Origin: Diplocarpon mali
Lineage: Eukaryota > Ascomycota > Leotiomycetes > Helotiales > Drepanopezizaceae
Direction of reading: 5' to 3'
DNA length: 64,000 nt
Assembly: GCA_024741835.1 (NCBI GenBank)
Contig: JAENRP010000053.1
Span: 70,701-134,700 of the forward strand
Both the position numbers and the translations under genes were made by a program. Below the pieces are notes generated by a model that was given only the letters and a program-made list of their open reading frames with translations, had not been told where the DNA came from and did not search any database. Numbering within the stretch: position 1 is the stretch's first letter; every line of letters begins with the position of its first letter. This document shows, piece after piece, positions 1-13,377 of this stretch.

Positions 1-33
1 CCTCAAAGATTATCAATCATATTGGCCATCGTG

Positions 34-3000
34 TCAACTCCAATTAAGCGCCCAATCATTGGCCCACGCCCCGCTTGCCGTTGAGTTGCTCAACCCAGTG
101 ATATCCAGGACCTGACTGGTGGAGTTGTACACCCATCCACTGTGAAGGCTCGCACCGTTAAGCGTCACGTTGCTCACACTAGAACCAACACCGAGAATCG
201 TGACGTTCGCGAGTGGGTTAGTATCATTGTACGTGCCTCGTGCTGAGGCGTATAGCGTGGAGCCCGTAAGTGAGAACTATTTTGCGTTAGAAAACCCGAT
301 AGAAAAATAGGAAATCGAATAGTACTACGCACCTCAACCCAAAGAGTTGAATTCTGCACCAAACTCTCCCCATCGTCAATGTACAGCTGCCCGCTAGCCT
401 TCCCTTGCAAGCTCGTGGCAGCGATCAAACTCCACGGGTTGGATCTGCACTCTCTGGTAGTCATTCCCGCTTCCTGGATTGGCAATACACTTCCTCCCCG
501 GATATATACAGGAATATGTCCGAGCGGAGCATCAATCGTGATGTTCTGTCCGGGAGCTGCAGTGGTCACAGACTGGTTGTACCAATCGTACCACACCTCA
601 CCCTTGCCGACCCCAGGGAAGACCCCGTCGACGGTCGTTGCGCCTTGAGCAAGCACCGGGGTGATCATCAAGCTGCCTCCAACGAGAAATTGCTGATCAA
701 CAGCGGCAAGAGATGGATCATTTGGGAACTCCCAGGCGAGAGCACGCATGACTGTTGACCCAGTGGTATGTGAGAGATAGAAGGTGGTGTAAATGTATGG
801 AAGGAGAGTATAGCGGATTTTCATTGCGACTCTGCTTGCCTCTGCCACCGAAGCCCAGACATATGGTTCCTGAGGGTTTGCGGAGAGGATGTTATGGTTG
901 CGATAGAAGGGGAAGAAAGCACTGAGCTGCATCCAGCGATTGCAAAGCTCCTCGTCCGAGTTCCCACCGAAACCACAGGTGTCAACGCCGAACATGGGGA
1001 TTCCGAACAGGGAAAAGGAGAGAGCTTGAGAGATGGAGAAGTACATATAAGCCCAAAGAGATGTATTATCTCCACCCCAATGTCCTGCCCATTTGCCAGA
1101 GCCTGCAAATGTGGAGCGGCCAATGATGAAGGGTCTTTTGGTGGGAAAGACGTTCAGGAGAGCGTGGTAGGTGGCGTTGAGGATTTGAGTGCCGAAGAGG
1201 TTGTGGTAGTCGTATTCTTGTGTTCCGCCGTGGTGAGTGGCATTAGGACTTACGGCGTGTACATCGAGGGCTCCTTGGATGTTGTTGAGAACATACGGGG
1301 GATACTCAATGGATCGAGATCCTGGGGTCGGTTTGGTACGGAGGTAGGTTGTAGATGTCGAAGAGGCTGGCAAGGCAGTCGCCGAAACAGCCGACGCAGC
1401 ACTTGCAGATGCTGCAGAGACAAAAGCGAATTCAGTAGAATTTGTGTCATTGAAGCCCTCAGGATAGCCATAGATAATGTTCCCAGGCTCACCTGGGAGA
1501 CTGAAGGGAGGATGGACAGGATTGAATGTAAGGTTGTTGCTTCCACATGAGCCGACACAGAAAGAGGAGACTTCACTCATATCAATCCAGATCCCATCAA
1601 AAGAAACATTCTGATGCCAGAGAGTTATCTCGTTCTTCCACCACTCGAATGCTCCAGTACCGTTAAGAACTGACCCGATCCAATCGGGAAAAACTGTGTA
1701 GCCTGGCCAAACGGAGCCAATATACAGGCTTCCATCAGGATTGAGCATAAACGAGTCCGTCTCGTTTCCTCTGGCAAAAGGAGCATACACATCGCTTGCG
1801 TTTTCGGGGTTGGGAATGTAAATGGCAGAATCTACGATTGGGATGTAATGCTGGGCATTGTCGTGAAGTTGGGAGATGAACTTGGCTCCTTCAGAGTAGC
1901 TAAACGTATTCTGGTCATTTTCAAAGTCGCGATACTGATTCATATAATCGATATCAGACCTGCGGTAGTCAGTATGATCGCTTTATATGTCTCGTAAGGA
2001 AGATCTACCAGATAGTCTCCAGGGGTATGCTGAATTTCTTGAAGTTTTCAACCATATCCTGAAGCTCAGTCCAGTTCGCATATCCCCACCTGCATTGATG
2101 AAATCCGAATGTGAAGTACTGCTGCATGCCTGGTAGGCCAATTGCACTTGTCTGGTATGCTTTTGTGACTTTGTCCTGTGTAGGACCGGCGTAGAAGTAA
2201 AGATCGATGCTGCCCCCAAGCGTCTTCCACGTGATATTGGAAGGTTTCATAAGGACTTCTTGGCCGTGGGCATTGCGCATATAAACCCCATGCGAGTATG
2301 AGACGTATTCGGCCGAGATGTTGATTGCATTCGCAGCATATGTGAAGTCTCCGGTGGTTTCGTCAACTTCATAGTACCTCGTGTCGAGATAGAATGGGTG
2401 GTTCCCATATAAATTGTAATCGATTGGGTCTCCAGCGTCGGCTGCCCAGAATGTGCGGGTGAAATTGTTACCCATCCGAAGTCCATGGATCACTTCTCCG
2501 AGACCGTACAGATTATAGTTTTCGGGTAGAGAGCTCGTGAATTCAATGAACTGATTCTCAAAGACCAGCTTCGTCCCTCTGGTGTCAAAGAGCACATCTC
2601 CAGTAGATCTTCGAATGACAGTAAACGAGAAAGAAGGCACATTGCTCCAAACAAAGTTTAAATCATTATCGAGAGTCGTGGAGGCGGCATCAGGGTCAAG
2701 GGTGGGTTTATCGACAAGGACACTAGGCAATACGAACCAAGAGCTATTGGCAGGACCAATATATGTCGGTGTGACTTCGACGTGGAGACGATCCGAGGAT
2801 TGATATTCGACGGTAAGATTGAGAGTATCTACGTCTGTTCCATATACGTTACAAGCCTCCCCAGCAAGGATCAAGAGGGCCGTTAAGCCGTATGGGGTCC
2901 TCACAACATTCGAAGCTGTGTAACCAGGGCAGATATCTTGAGCATTTACAGCCTCGGAGTCCTGTCGAAGTTAGTTATAATTCTGTTCCTTGAGTCCACA

Positions 3001-3221
3001 CCAGGAGAGAGGCAGTGTAGATCAAGGCTGGTACAGGAGCCCAAACGTACATGAATATTGGGTATCAACGGCACGCTCACGTCAGAGTCAGCAGGAACCG
3101 TGAAGATTGAGCGAAAGCTCTCTGTCGAGGTAGCACCCATTGCATATGTCGAGCTCTGGCTGTTCACTGTAGCAACTGAAGCGCAAAATGCGCCCAGGGC
3201 GAGAATCGCCTTGCCGGTCAT
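34..3221 (-). CDS. Secreted alpha-glucosidase, glycoside hydrolase family 31
   Basis: Four exons (3221-3051, 2961-2009, 1959-333, 276-34) join in phase to a 997-residue protein. It starts with a signal peptide (MTGKAILALGAFCASVATVNS) followed by the N-terminal GH31 domain (ICPGYTASNV, then the NVYGTD and EYQSSDRLHV blocks). The (beta/alpha)8 catalytic domain carries the nucleophile in WIDMSE (about Asp501) and the acid/base in HWGGDN (about Asp672). The C-terminal beta-domains include the YIDDGES block. Many NxS/T sites fit a secreted glycoprotein. The family releases glucose from maltose- or starch-type ends; some fungal members act on beta-glucosides, so the exact substrate is open. A Ser/Ala/Thr-rich insert of about 35 residues sits at about 555-590 inside the catalytic domain. 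The gene is complete, with its TGA only 33 bp from the window edge. The start is the ATG directly before the signal peptide. Confidence 0.93.
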
Positions 3222-5511
3222 CTTCTGTGATTGCCAGCTCTGGTAGCAAGTATGTGAAAGGAATAAAAACGAGCTCCAGGCAACAGCACTGGAGATGGAG
3301 AAAGGCAAAGGGAGAGGAGCTGAGAAACATATTAAAGGAGAGGTGACCATCTTGACGTATTATAAGTAGAGGGTGAGGAGGGGCTGGGAGTCCACACTGA
3401 ACCTGCAGATTGATACTGATAGGGAGAGATTGCTTCTTGCAGCACGACAGGGACTTGGGAGCTTGACGCTTAAAAGATGGAGTCCCCACGAAGCGAAGCC
3501 TCATAGGTGACGAGACTGATGGCGGCTCAAGAAGGGCCGAGTGACGGGCTTCTAGACATCTAGGGCTGTCTGATCATTGCTGAGGAGAGGAAAGCCGGGA
3601 GGAAATGGTGCCTCGGAGCTGCTGCTAGCTGTGGAGTATCTGCAGGAATTATGCGAGAATTTTCAAGCTCTCACACGCGCTTTGTGTCTTTTCTTTCCTG
3701 CTATTGTTCCAGACAATCGCTTCTACTCTCGTTCCCCGCGTTTTCCCCCGCAGATGCAGCATGAGGTATGGTGGCGCAGTGTAGCACGGCTTAGCTGTTG
3801 TTGATGACAGGCTAATAGTAACTTGCAAAGGCGGGGTGTAATTGTGGTTTTGGCGAGAATTCAAACGACGTGATGATGTCAGGGTCACGTTTTAGTTCGC
3901 TGCTCTATGCCGCGTCGGTATTGTCTCGAGGTCGGATATATAGATAGGTGCTACGGACCTGGTGCTTGATCTGTAAAATTCTTGGGATATGCAATCTCGT
4001 TTTGCTTCCCTTCTAGACGCATCTTTCCTTGTCAATTGTTAGTATCATTTTCCGCGATGGTATATTATACATCTTAGAACGGCTCCTCCGTGGCTGTGAT
4101 ACTTCTGTTCGTATAGCTGCCGTCTTTATTATTTGGATTTTTTTTTTTCAGATTCCTGATCCACGAGTTCTGTTGCACAACTCATTTGTCAGTTTTAACG
4201 AGTGAGGGCTTGATACTTCGTGTTTTTCATGACGCATTAAGATTGAGATCAGGGTCTGGTCTCCCCCCGAAGATCGGCTGAGACACTTGAGTGCAAGGGA
4301 CTAAAGCCGGAAATTTAAAAATTCGGATACTTTCAAATAGTGGACTGCAGAACAAGTGCCATAAATCGAAGCGTTGAAGCACAAGCCAGTCTTATATAAG
4401 ACTCTGCTCTACCTTACACAACGTTCGCTTTGTTCCTTTTTCTACCTCGCTTAAACTAAGCCAAGACTGCTCCTCAATTGTTTGGGCTTCGAAGAGCGTT
4501 ATTGGTTCCAGGAAAGAATGGTATTTAGGAATTTAGGGATGTCCGTGTGACGTACGATATGGAGAATCTCAGACCACCCAGGCGTGTGTTTGACTTACTG
4601 CGTTACACTCGACGCCTTTGGCCGTGATCCAGCTTTGGTGACCTTGAGTGGAATATCATTTCGTATATGGAGTGTATACTTTGGGCGACGAAGTATTGTC
4701 CGGTAATTACATGATACTCCGTCCTCGCCCCTCGGTTTTTCGGTCCTCAAACTTGTGTCAGACTCTGATGGGACATTTCTTTGTTGTTGTGGTTCCCTGG
4801 ATGTTGGGAAATTCGGCTACCCGACTGTGCAGCTACTGGCTTTTGATATGCTTACTAGTGGCTTGCTCTTGAAGCACCTCTGGTTAATAAGATGGGCATG
4901 AGGAGCGCCTTGCAAATGCCGGATTGCAGAACAAGTATCCGAGTCTCTGGATATGCGGGTGTCTTCCGTTTTCTGGCGGGCTCCGGACATTCGAGCGGAC
5001 ATTTCGTACTCCCCGCTCCGAGGCTTGAAAGCCGGATGTGAGTAGCGCATGAACTTGCTCTTGATCTCGAACTCTTTCCTTTGTTCCTGCATATCGCTCA
5101 GGTAAACACCATTGTTACATCAGCTTGGCGATTGGTGATGTGATAGCACACCGAGCCAGATCGTGTTGCTTGGGTAGAGGCTGCATCCATTCCTAGTCGC
5201 AGCGGAAGACGTCATGACGGAGAAATGGGAGGAAACCCAAGCCGATGCTGAGTTCTTGGCGACTCTTGGCCCGACTGTGCCCCTCTTACAAAGTACAAAG
5301 TACTATCCTCTTTTGGTCTGAAGGGGGGGAGAGGCGATGACAAAGCAGAGGCGAACGAATTGATATTAGGACCGGGAGGGGATACTAACAAAGGAATCAA
5401 TTATCCAGCTTCTGTCTCTTTACTCTTAAATCATTCCCGAGTTCAATTGCAGTGTTCTACCCATTTGATGATCAGAGGAGCTCCTTTCGCTCCAGTGTCG
5501 AATCATCCAAC
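3222..5511. other. Intergenic region, shared upstream DNA of two divergent genes
   Basis: About 2.3 kb between the starts of the GH31 gene (-) and the dienelactone hydrolase gene (+), so it should hold both promoters. Only short unconvincing open frames occur. A T-run lies near 4140-4150. No RNA gene or repeat was seen. Confidence 0.6.
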
Positions 5512-6679
5512 ATGCACGTCCCATTGTTACTCCTAGCGCTCCTCGCCCCCCTTTCTCTCGCCTCGGGTCCAGCACCCCTCGCCTACGAGCACCAGGGCCA
5601 GCTCTTCACATCTACGCGCACCAAGTCCCACTGCGCGAGTGGTGTTTTGACGGGCACGAACTCGACAGGGAAGTTCGAGACAGTTGGAGGGAGTGGGTCA
5701 TCTTGTCACTTCCATATTCGCAGGGGCTAACAGAGATCAAAGTCAACACCTACCTCGCTTACCCACCGCGCAAGTCCGAGAACAACACCGACGTTGCCAT
5801 CCTCTACCTGTCCGACATCTTTGGCGTCCAACTGGTCAACAACCGTTTGCTGGCAGATAGCTTTGCCCTGGCCGGCTACTTCGTCGCTGAGCCTGACCTA
5901 TTCGGCGGAGATGCGAGTAAGTAGTCCCATTCCGCATCTCCTCACAACCCGAATAACGCTGACGCAGAAAGTCCCCGTCGATGGGCTGAGTGACCCGAGC
6001 TTCAACTTCACCGCCTGGAACGAACGACACCCCCCGGAAGTCATTGACGCCATCGTCGCGTCGACCATCGCCAGTCTGCGCCAGGAATATGGCGTGAAGA
6101 AGATTGTGGCGACTGGATACTGGTAATTTTCAGGGCTCTGCGTCTCAGTTATTATCGGAAGCTGACGAATATTTGCAGCTTCGGAGGGAAATATATCGCT
6201 AGGTTCCTTGCGCCTGGGAAGGGTCTCGATGCTGGATTCACGGCTCACCCGAGCAATGTTGTAGACAGCGAGTGGGAAGGAATCGATGCTCCGCTCAGCA
6301 TCGCGTACGGACGTTAGCCTCCCCCCCCCTCCTTTGTTTTCATTCTTCTACCCAGTTCTTTTTTGCCATTCCTCTACCCTTATACGCTCTTCCCTTTTCT
6401 TTTCTCCCTTTTCTTTTGACTTGTCTTTTTCCTCTTTTACTTTTCGCTACAAGCCATCTAACGCAACACTCAGAGCTCGACGCATCAAACACCCCCTCTC
6501 AGCGCGCCGCCGCTGAAGCCATCTTCATCTCCAAAAACGCAACCTTTCAGACCACCCTCTACGCTGGCGCTGAACACGGCTTCGCCGTCCGAACCAACTT
6601 GACCGATCCTCTCAAGGCCTTCGCCCAGGAGAGTGCCTACATTCAGGCCGTGAGGTGGTTTGACGCTTGGGCTCAATAG
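5512..6679 (+). CDS. Dienelactone hydrolase family protein, secreted
   Basis: Five exons (5512-5682, 5724-5916, 5972-6122, 6179-6312, 6474-6679) give 284 residues. A signal peptide (MHVPLLLLALLAPLSLAS) is followed by an alpha/beta-hydrolase fold. The nucleophile elbow GYCFGG (about Cys172) is formed only after splicing a TG/C-split codon. The likely Asp lies in GQLDAS (about 219) and the His in AEHGF (about 251), the Cys-Asp-His triad of this family. The block YLSDIFGV is also typical. Founding members hydrolyse dienelactones in catechol degradation; most fungal paralogues have unknown substrates, so no reaction is assigned. The intron-1 donor (GTTGGAG) is weak and is the least certain junction. 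Intron 4 (6313-6473) is unusually long and almost pure pyrimidine. The gene diverges from the GH31 gene upstream. Confidence 0.85.
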
Positions 6680-8914
6680 TCTTAGAATCTTGAATCCGAG
6701 GCCTGCAGAAGAGGCGCACTGACCGGCAGCAGGTTGCCTTTGTGGCCTAGCCAATCGCGTGTATATATAATTCGAATCACATCGAAAATGCACGTTAAAA
6801 TATATTTTTTTCGCTTCATGCTTTGCGCGATTATCTCTCAAGCCACACAGCAGTCACAATAATCTGGTGAAACCTATATTAGCTCTGCGAAATATTTCTC
6901 AGACACGGCTGTTTGGATCCTACTATATTCATTTTATCTCTTTACCAGCTAATTCGTACGACATCAACTCATCAACGGTAATTTATGCTCTTGCATTAAC
7001 TAATGTCATTTTATATATAATCACACTCAATCTCGTATCAGGAATGGAGGAGGCGAGTTAGATGAAGAAAGCGAGGGGAATGGGAGGGGTGCACACTTGA
7101 ACTTGCGAGGTACAGCACGAAACACTTCGTATTATGGGTAATTATTCCATATTCTTAGGCCGTGCACTCTTGTAGGTTCTATACCGGTATTCGATATTCA
7201 CGTGAATATAGTTGAGTACTTGTTGTCAAAAAGAATCTATTGTCATGTCTGTCTATCTCTACATGACCGAGATGGTACCTTTATACCTATGAATGTCCTC
7301 CCTCCTGTAGTCCCTCCTAGCCGCATATGGATATCCTTCCGAAGTCCTCCGGCTGAACAGCCGTCCGAAATACATACGAAACCCCTCATATCGCATATGG
7401 TACAGCTGTGTGGGATGACCCCAGGAACGAGGGCAGCTTGCCTCCTGCACAGGAATCTGCGTACCAACAACTCTAGAGACTTGAAAATGCCGCTTTTATT
7501 CTCTGTCTTAGTTTTTGTACACGCTCCTTTAGCTTCAATCACTGCCTTATATCTTTCTAGCATTTCCCAAATCAGTTCTCTAATACTTTCAATTAAACAG
7601 CAAACTCGTTAAAAGTCAAATCAGCGCTAAAATTAAGCTTATGATAGCGTAGCCGTTCGTCTAGAGAAGTGTGTCGTCTTGGAGTCTTAGACGTACGTCA
7701 ACTTAATATGGGTTCTATATTTAAAGCTTTGATTTCCAATGTAAAAGCGGCGACCTAGTATTGTAATATCATCAGTAGTACCTCCTAGTCAAAGCCCCTA
7801 TCGATAAAAACCTTGAGAATGGCGTATAGACTGCGTTTATGGAATAATAAGCATAAGTACCAAGTAATCGTACAAAGGCAGGAAAGGAAGGGTGTGATAC
7901 TGATTTTTTTTCCCTTTTAATATACTATATTAGGTCTAAACAATATAGTATAAGCGTGAAACGCTATAGTTGGATTCTTTTTTTAAAGAGAGACTAGCCT
8001 AAAAACTCCATTTATCTCTACTATTGAGACTATTATACCTATGATTCCTCATTCCTGAAATAAGATTCTAGCTTATATCTTAACCGACAGTTATTCCTTC
8101 TACGTCTTTGGCAAATACGTTCTCGGAAGGTGCTTTAATAAATAGAATCGCCCTAGGTTCTCCATTCAACGATAAGCCCTTTACGCTGTAAGCAGCTTTT
8201 TATTTAGTTATATCAAGCGTCTTACTAGTCGGCGGCAGCTCTCGATCATAATCCTTCTTTTCGACTTTATATAAAAATGTCGAATGTGTCTTTTACCTTC
8301 TCTTCCTCTTCCTCTCTATATACTATAATCTGCCTTTTCCCCTTTATATCCTACGTTGAACCTTTCCTCTAGTCTTAGGTATGTATTTAAACAATCCTAG
8401 AGAACGCAAGTGGAGGTTGAAGGTAAAGGGTATTTATAAGAGGTAAGATAGTAGAGAGATAAAAAATTGGGAGACGTCTCAACCCCTGTACGCGGTGTCT
8501 CCTACGAACCTGCAGACTCTTCAAGAGTCCAAAGAGCCGAGATTGAGTCCTTTCGACTATAAAACAATCAAACTCCAAGTCGGATAAAGCTAGAACTCTT
8601 GGATGAAGTTAGCGAGGCCAGTGAGCAGATATCTGTCAGTTTTACATCGAAAGAGTGGGTAAATACTAGGAGAAACTTAGGCGGAGGTGGGGCGGTGGAC
8701 AGCGGGGAAGTGAATACAAATGTACAGATATTGTGTCAGTAATCGGAACAAATATATAATGTTAGGCCACAGCCTACCCATTCCTACGCAATCCGCACCT
8801 CATTATGACCTTACCCCAAGTATGACATGATACATGTCACAAATCCAATCCCACGTATGTAAATATAAACACACTACATTTGGGAACCACTCGCGCTCAT
8901 CCGCTACGCGTCAT
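6680..8914. other. AT-rich intergenic region, possibly degenerate repeat DNA
   Basis: About 2.2 kb between two convergent genes. It is richer in A/T and in TA dinucleotides than the flanking genes and has no long open frame. One open patch on the minus strand near 8075-8180 reads like protein (it contains NGEPRAILFIKAPSEN) but is bounded by stops, as in a decayed element. An 11-bp perfect hairpin lies at 7921-7952. Repeat-induced point mutation of an old transposon is a possible cause but was not tested. Confidence 0.45.
7921..7952. repeat. Perfect 11-bp inverted repeat (hairpin)
   Basis: TATACTATATT at 7921-7931 is exactly complementary to AATATAGTATA at 7942-7952, with a 10-nt loop. It is AT-only and sits in AT-rich intergenic DNA. 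Its role is unknown; it could be a relic of a transposon end or a chance structure of AT-rich sequence. Confidence 0.6.
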
Positions 8915-10722
8915 CTATTTGAAACCGACCCTTTCTGTCTGATTTCCGTAATGCGGCTGCGCCCTACCATTTCCATAGCCTGGCGGCGAGCCTAGGGGAA
9001 TCTGCTCCTTCCTCCACGGCGGCTGTTTATCCTTCCTCTTAACCACCACCATAATCACATAAGCAACCCCCACAATACCCGCCACGACGCCGTACGCGAT
9101 CTCGCCGTTATGCGAGTTGGCGGCGAGCTGGAGGCCCAAGCCGCCATTGATAATGGCGAGCAGCATGAGGATGCGGCCGTACCAGATATGCACGTGCGAG
9201 ACGCCGGCGCGGGTGAGGTTGCGCTTATATTGAATATGGTGGATGATACCGAAAATTGGCTGGATAAGGAAAAGGACGCAGATTACGAGGCCGAAGATTG
9301 TGTGGGTATTGTTTAGCATCTGAGGATGTTATTAGGGTGACTTTCGATCTGGCGCTGACAGTATAAGAGATCTTGTGGGGAAGGGGGGAGGAGAAGAGAA
9401 GGGAAGGGATAAAGAGGGTGTGAATTGGCAATGCTAGGAGAGCAAACTCAAATCCCCCTCCTTGGCCTCCACCATTACCACCAAACCCAGGAAGCCCACT
9501 TGGGAGACGAAATTGCCTCTTATAGAACGGAGAACGTACCGAACGCGTCATGTCCGCCAACTTGAGACCCAATCCGAGTCCTACTATCAACGCACACAAG
9601 CTCACCACCTGTAATATGCCATGCACGAGGCCGCTCCCACCCATCCGCATAAACATGGCTCCGAATGGGAAGAGTAGGACGACGACGACGCCCATGACGA
9701 TCCCGTGCGCCATCTGGTAATCCTCGATAGCGCTGAAATCTGGGCCAGAGAATGAGATGCCGGCGTTGCTACCACTGTTCGACCCGTTAGCATTGTCATT
9801 GTCATCGTCGTCGTTCCCGTCTCCATGGCGAGAGCCAGGGCCAAAGTTTCCGGGTCCATACACGTTTTCTGCGCCACTTGTGGCACTTGTGGGATTACTA
9901 TTCGCTGCTGTTGTAGGAGAGGAGCCGGAGTCGGTAGTTTTCGGATCAGTAGAAGAGCTTGTGCTCCACGGGTTGCTGTCTGATGCGAGGGAGGCTGTGG
10001 AGAGGTCTATGGATACCTGGCGTGTGTTTTGGTTGGAGTGCTGGCGAATTGTTGCAGAAGTCGAGGTTGAATCGAGGGAAGAACCTATATTCCATGCCGC
10101 GATCCAGGGAGAGGAAGAAGATGATGCATCGGAGTCAAGCGTACATGTTGTGCCTATATCAATTAGCCCTTGCTACTTCAGCATGTATGTCTTCCTCGAC
10201 CCTGACGCCACGGTGCAGATCAGAAAGCCAAAATATAAGCTTGTTGAGTTGACCCACATCGAACATTCGCAACCAAATTCCCACCCACGATCCCACTTCC
10301 CTGTAACAGCTCTAGGCCGTCTTGAATGCCACTATCCATCTTTGGTTCCGACTGCCCACTGGCCTTGCGTCCGCTGATGGTAACATTACCTGCTCCATCC
10401 GCGTACATTACGAAGATCGTCGAGCCCGCCATCTGCGAGCCAGTGCCCAGAGCAACCCATTGATATGACGTTGGTGCTTTAAGCTGGAAGTATAGGGGTC
10501 CAGTTGAGGAGGAAGATATTGAAGAGCCCGAAGGGATGCCTATGCTGTAGGAAGGGCCGGGGGAGAATGTTGCTTGGGCTGAGGCAACGTAGGCTGTCCG
10601 TAGATACTGAAGTTAGCTGAGTTTTTTCTCTTATTCGTGGCGTGGTAACAGGAGTGTGGGAGAGGCATACCATGTCCAGCGACAACCCATCCCAGTGCAC
10701 CATATAGTGCTACCGGCTTCAT
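8915..10722 (-). CDS. DOMON-cytochrome b561 membrane protein
   Basis: Four exons (10722-10671, 10593-10258, 10153-9540, 9319-8915) give 468 residues. After a signal peptide (MKPVALYGALGWVVAG, AxA-type site before QATFSPG) comes a DOMON domain like the cytochrome domain of cellobiose dehydrogenase (blocks LYFQLKAPTSYQWVALGTGS and MAGSTIFVMYADG). A Ser/Thr- and Asp-rich linker leads to a multi-helix b561 core. The four expected heme-ligand histidines are visible in MAHG, LVHG, NTHT and SHVHIWYGR. The C-tail is short, basic and Pro/Gly-rich. The family moves electrons across a membrane between heme centres and a donor or acceptor such as ascorbate or ferric iron. The partner is unknown here, but the next gene on this strand is a cellobiose-dehydrogenase-like flavoenzyme. 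Exon joints are supported by phase at every junction. Confidence 0.86.
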
Positions 10723-13377
10723 GATGCGGCCCCGTATTGTACTATCGTGCTCGAATTTCGTATGGTACTTCGAATATCGTACTTCGTGGGTTCAACACAC
10801 TAAGTTGCCTCCCTTTGTCAGGGTGCGCGGCCACCTTTGTATCCCATCGTAAACAAAGCAAAGCATCAAATCTTCCCAGGATGCAGGTGCAACACAGTAA
10901 CACGCCCGATATGTACCCAGCTGTCTCACCACCCACCCGTTCCTCCTGCAGATCCGCGCCTCCACGAAAACATAACAGCATCTTCGAATCCCGCGCACTT
11001 CATTGGCCCGCGCATTGTCCTCGCATTCCTGATCCCCCGGGAGCCAACAGCTAGGCTCACGGCTGAAACTCGCGGACTTGAAGCTGGGGAATAATGACGA
11101 ATCTGCCGGTGGACGAAGTCTTTAGCCCAAGGTGCGGCGGATGGTAGTCATACTGAGAGTATCACCAGCTGCATGTGGTGCTCGACAAACTCAAGCGCGA
11201 GGTGATATCAGGTCTGGGCGTGTTGCATTGGTGGCTTCGCTATTGGTGTTCGCATTGCGATGGCGCTGGGCCGTAAGTGATTACGCGGCGTGGGACAATG
11301 CGGTGCAGACCGGGAGTCAGCAACTGGTATATCCTCAACTTGGCCATTTCTAGAGTTAGATGATGCGGCTGCTGCTGATGGGCTGTGTGCTGGGACGAAG
11401 GGTCACGTGTAACGCTAGCATGCGCTTGAAACTTGGTGAGGATACAGATAATACAGCTAAACCTTAAGATCTTCACAGCTCACGAGCTCACCAACTACAC
11501 GTATCTCTCTTTTCTTCGGTCTCACCATAGTTGAAAGCCAAACCAAATCGAAAGAAAGACCCCCCGACAATCCACGACTTGTATGACCGGGAATTTACTA
11601 CTTCACAGGCCTACCTATGCTTGGCGAGAAGTTATACCACGATAGACGATCAAGTTGTATTTGATCTTCATACAGCAAAACCCTAGACCAGCTACCCCAA
11701 ACTCCCAGAGTCAATCGCATTACCGACCCTGCCTCAAGCTGACCGTATCGCTGTCGACTGCACGCCATGCACAACCAGCGCATATTTGGCCGAGATTCGT
11801 GGTAGAGGTGGCTGAGCCCTGCATCTCTTCCATTTGAACCGTCGGGCGCGTTTGACATCATGGCCGGACACGCAACGTAAGAGCCTCTGGCTCATGGAAC
11901 AGCTGCTGGTGATAGCGCCAAGGCACTCTCCTCTTAATCAACGCCCGAAATCGCTGACATGGTAGGCTCTCTGATATGATTGGGCCTCTAAAAAGCCTTT
12001 TGTAAATTTATCGAGATCGAAGATTCAAGATTCAAGATTCAAGGAGATCCGAACCAGAAGCTTGGCGGGCCGTCCTGTAACTTGGTCTATCGAACGAACG
12101 ATCATGTCCACGTGAGACACACATTCTATTCCTATCGCTAATCCTCGACCTCTGACCTGAGACGGGGGCTTTTCTGGCCAACTGATAACGAAAACGACTA
12201 GCGAGCTCCAGCGCAATCAGAAAACAACAGACGAGATCAGAGTTTGAAATAAAACGCCAATGACGCAGACGGAGAATATGGAGAATGTAGGGGAGGGACA
12301 TCGCGACACGTTTGATCACACAGACTTCAAGCTAAGTCAAGCTAGGATCCTAGATTCTAAGAGAACCCTTAATCGTATGGTATTGAGAGGCCTGCGACAT
12401 CAAGTAGGTGTGGGTTGGCTATTCTAAATCGACATTTAGTAATGTGGATCTTGGAAAATAGTAAACGAGACTCGAGTTTCACACTTCACTTTATATCGCT
12501 AGTGCTATGCGGAAATAACGCTTGGCTAGGAGCACATGGGGAATCAGTAGAGCGCAGCCTGCGCTTAGCTAGCTTCAACATAATATAGCTGCGGTGATAT
12601 CAAAAGGGACGAATGAACAGAGCCTTTTGATTTGCAACAACTTCTAAAATCCATTCCGAAATTCCCAAGCCTGATTCCCTATACGGCGCCAGACTAGAAA
12701 TAAGCAAAATCAAGACTTGTACATCTGTACAGAAAACCATTCGCTATATACTACAAGCCACGGCAGCCGTTGTAACCTGTAGATTCACTATTATCGTCAC
12801 GCACGATACCACGTATTGGAGGAACAGGACGACATCCGGGACTGCATAAGCTTCCCGAGGCATAAAGCTACAGAGGGAAGGCTATATCACAGAGCGCCTC
12901 CAGCGCTACAGTCTTCTAGCAATCCCTCCTTTTCTTCCAGCGTCAACTGCACTTTATCAAGTGAAGGCTTGCAGCTCTCTACTCTCTTGGAATCTTTATG
13001 ATTCAGGGGAAAGACCTCGATGAATGCTACTTGTCCCGAGTAGCCTGTGGTTAAAGGAGAGAGAGAGATATGTCTTTGCCCGACCTGTAGCTGCGAAGAA
13101 CCGAGTTGGGCCTACCTCGGCCCAAAACAAAAACACGGTACACAGTGCTAAGCGAGGCGGTTGTTTATTTTAGATTTTATGTTGATAACACACGGAGATT
13201 TAGGCGAGGGAGTAGGTCGTTCGATGCGGATTGAATCCCAATGAGACGCATGTATCTCAAGTCTCAGGATCTTCAAAATCTAGGTGCTATTGCCTTGATT
13301 GGTCTGATAGATAGACAATAGATTCCGACCATCGAGCTATCACAATTTCCAACGCATGCCTATCCCAGCCCATTCAT
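10723..13377. other. Intergenic region
   Basis: About 2.65 kb between the DOMON-b561 gene and the GMC flavoenzyme gene. A short direct repeat of ATTCAAG lies near 12025-12045. No coding frame above about 105 codons and no RNA gene was recognised. It should contain the promoter of the DOMON-b561 gene and the terminator of the GMC gene. Confidence 0.55.
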
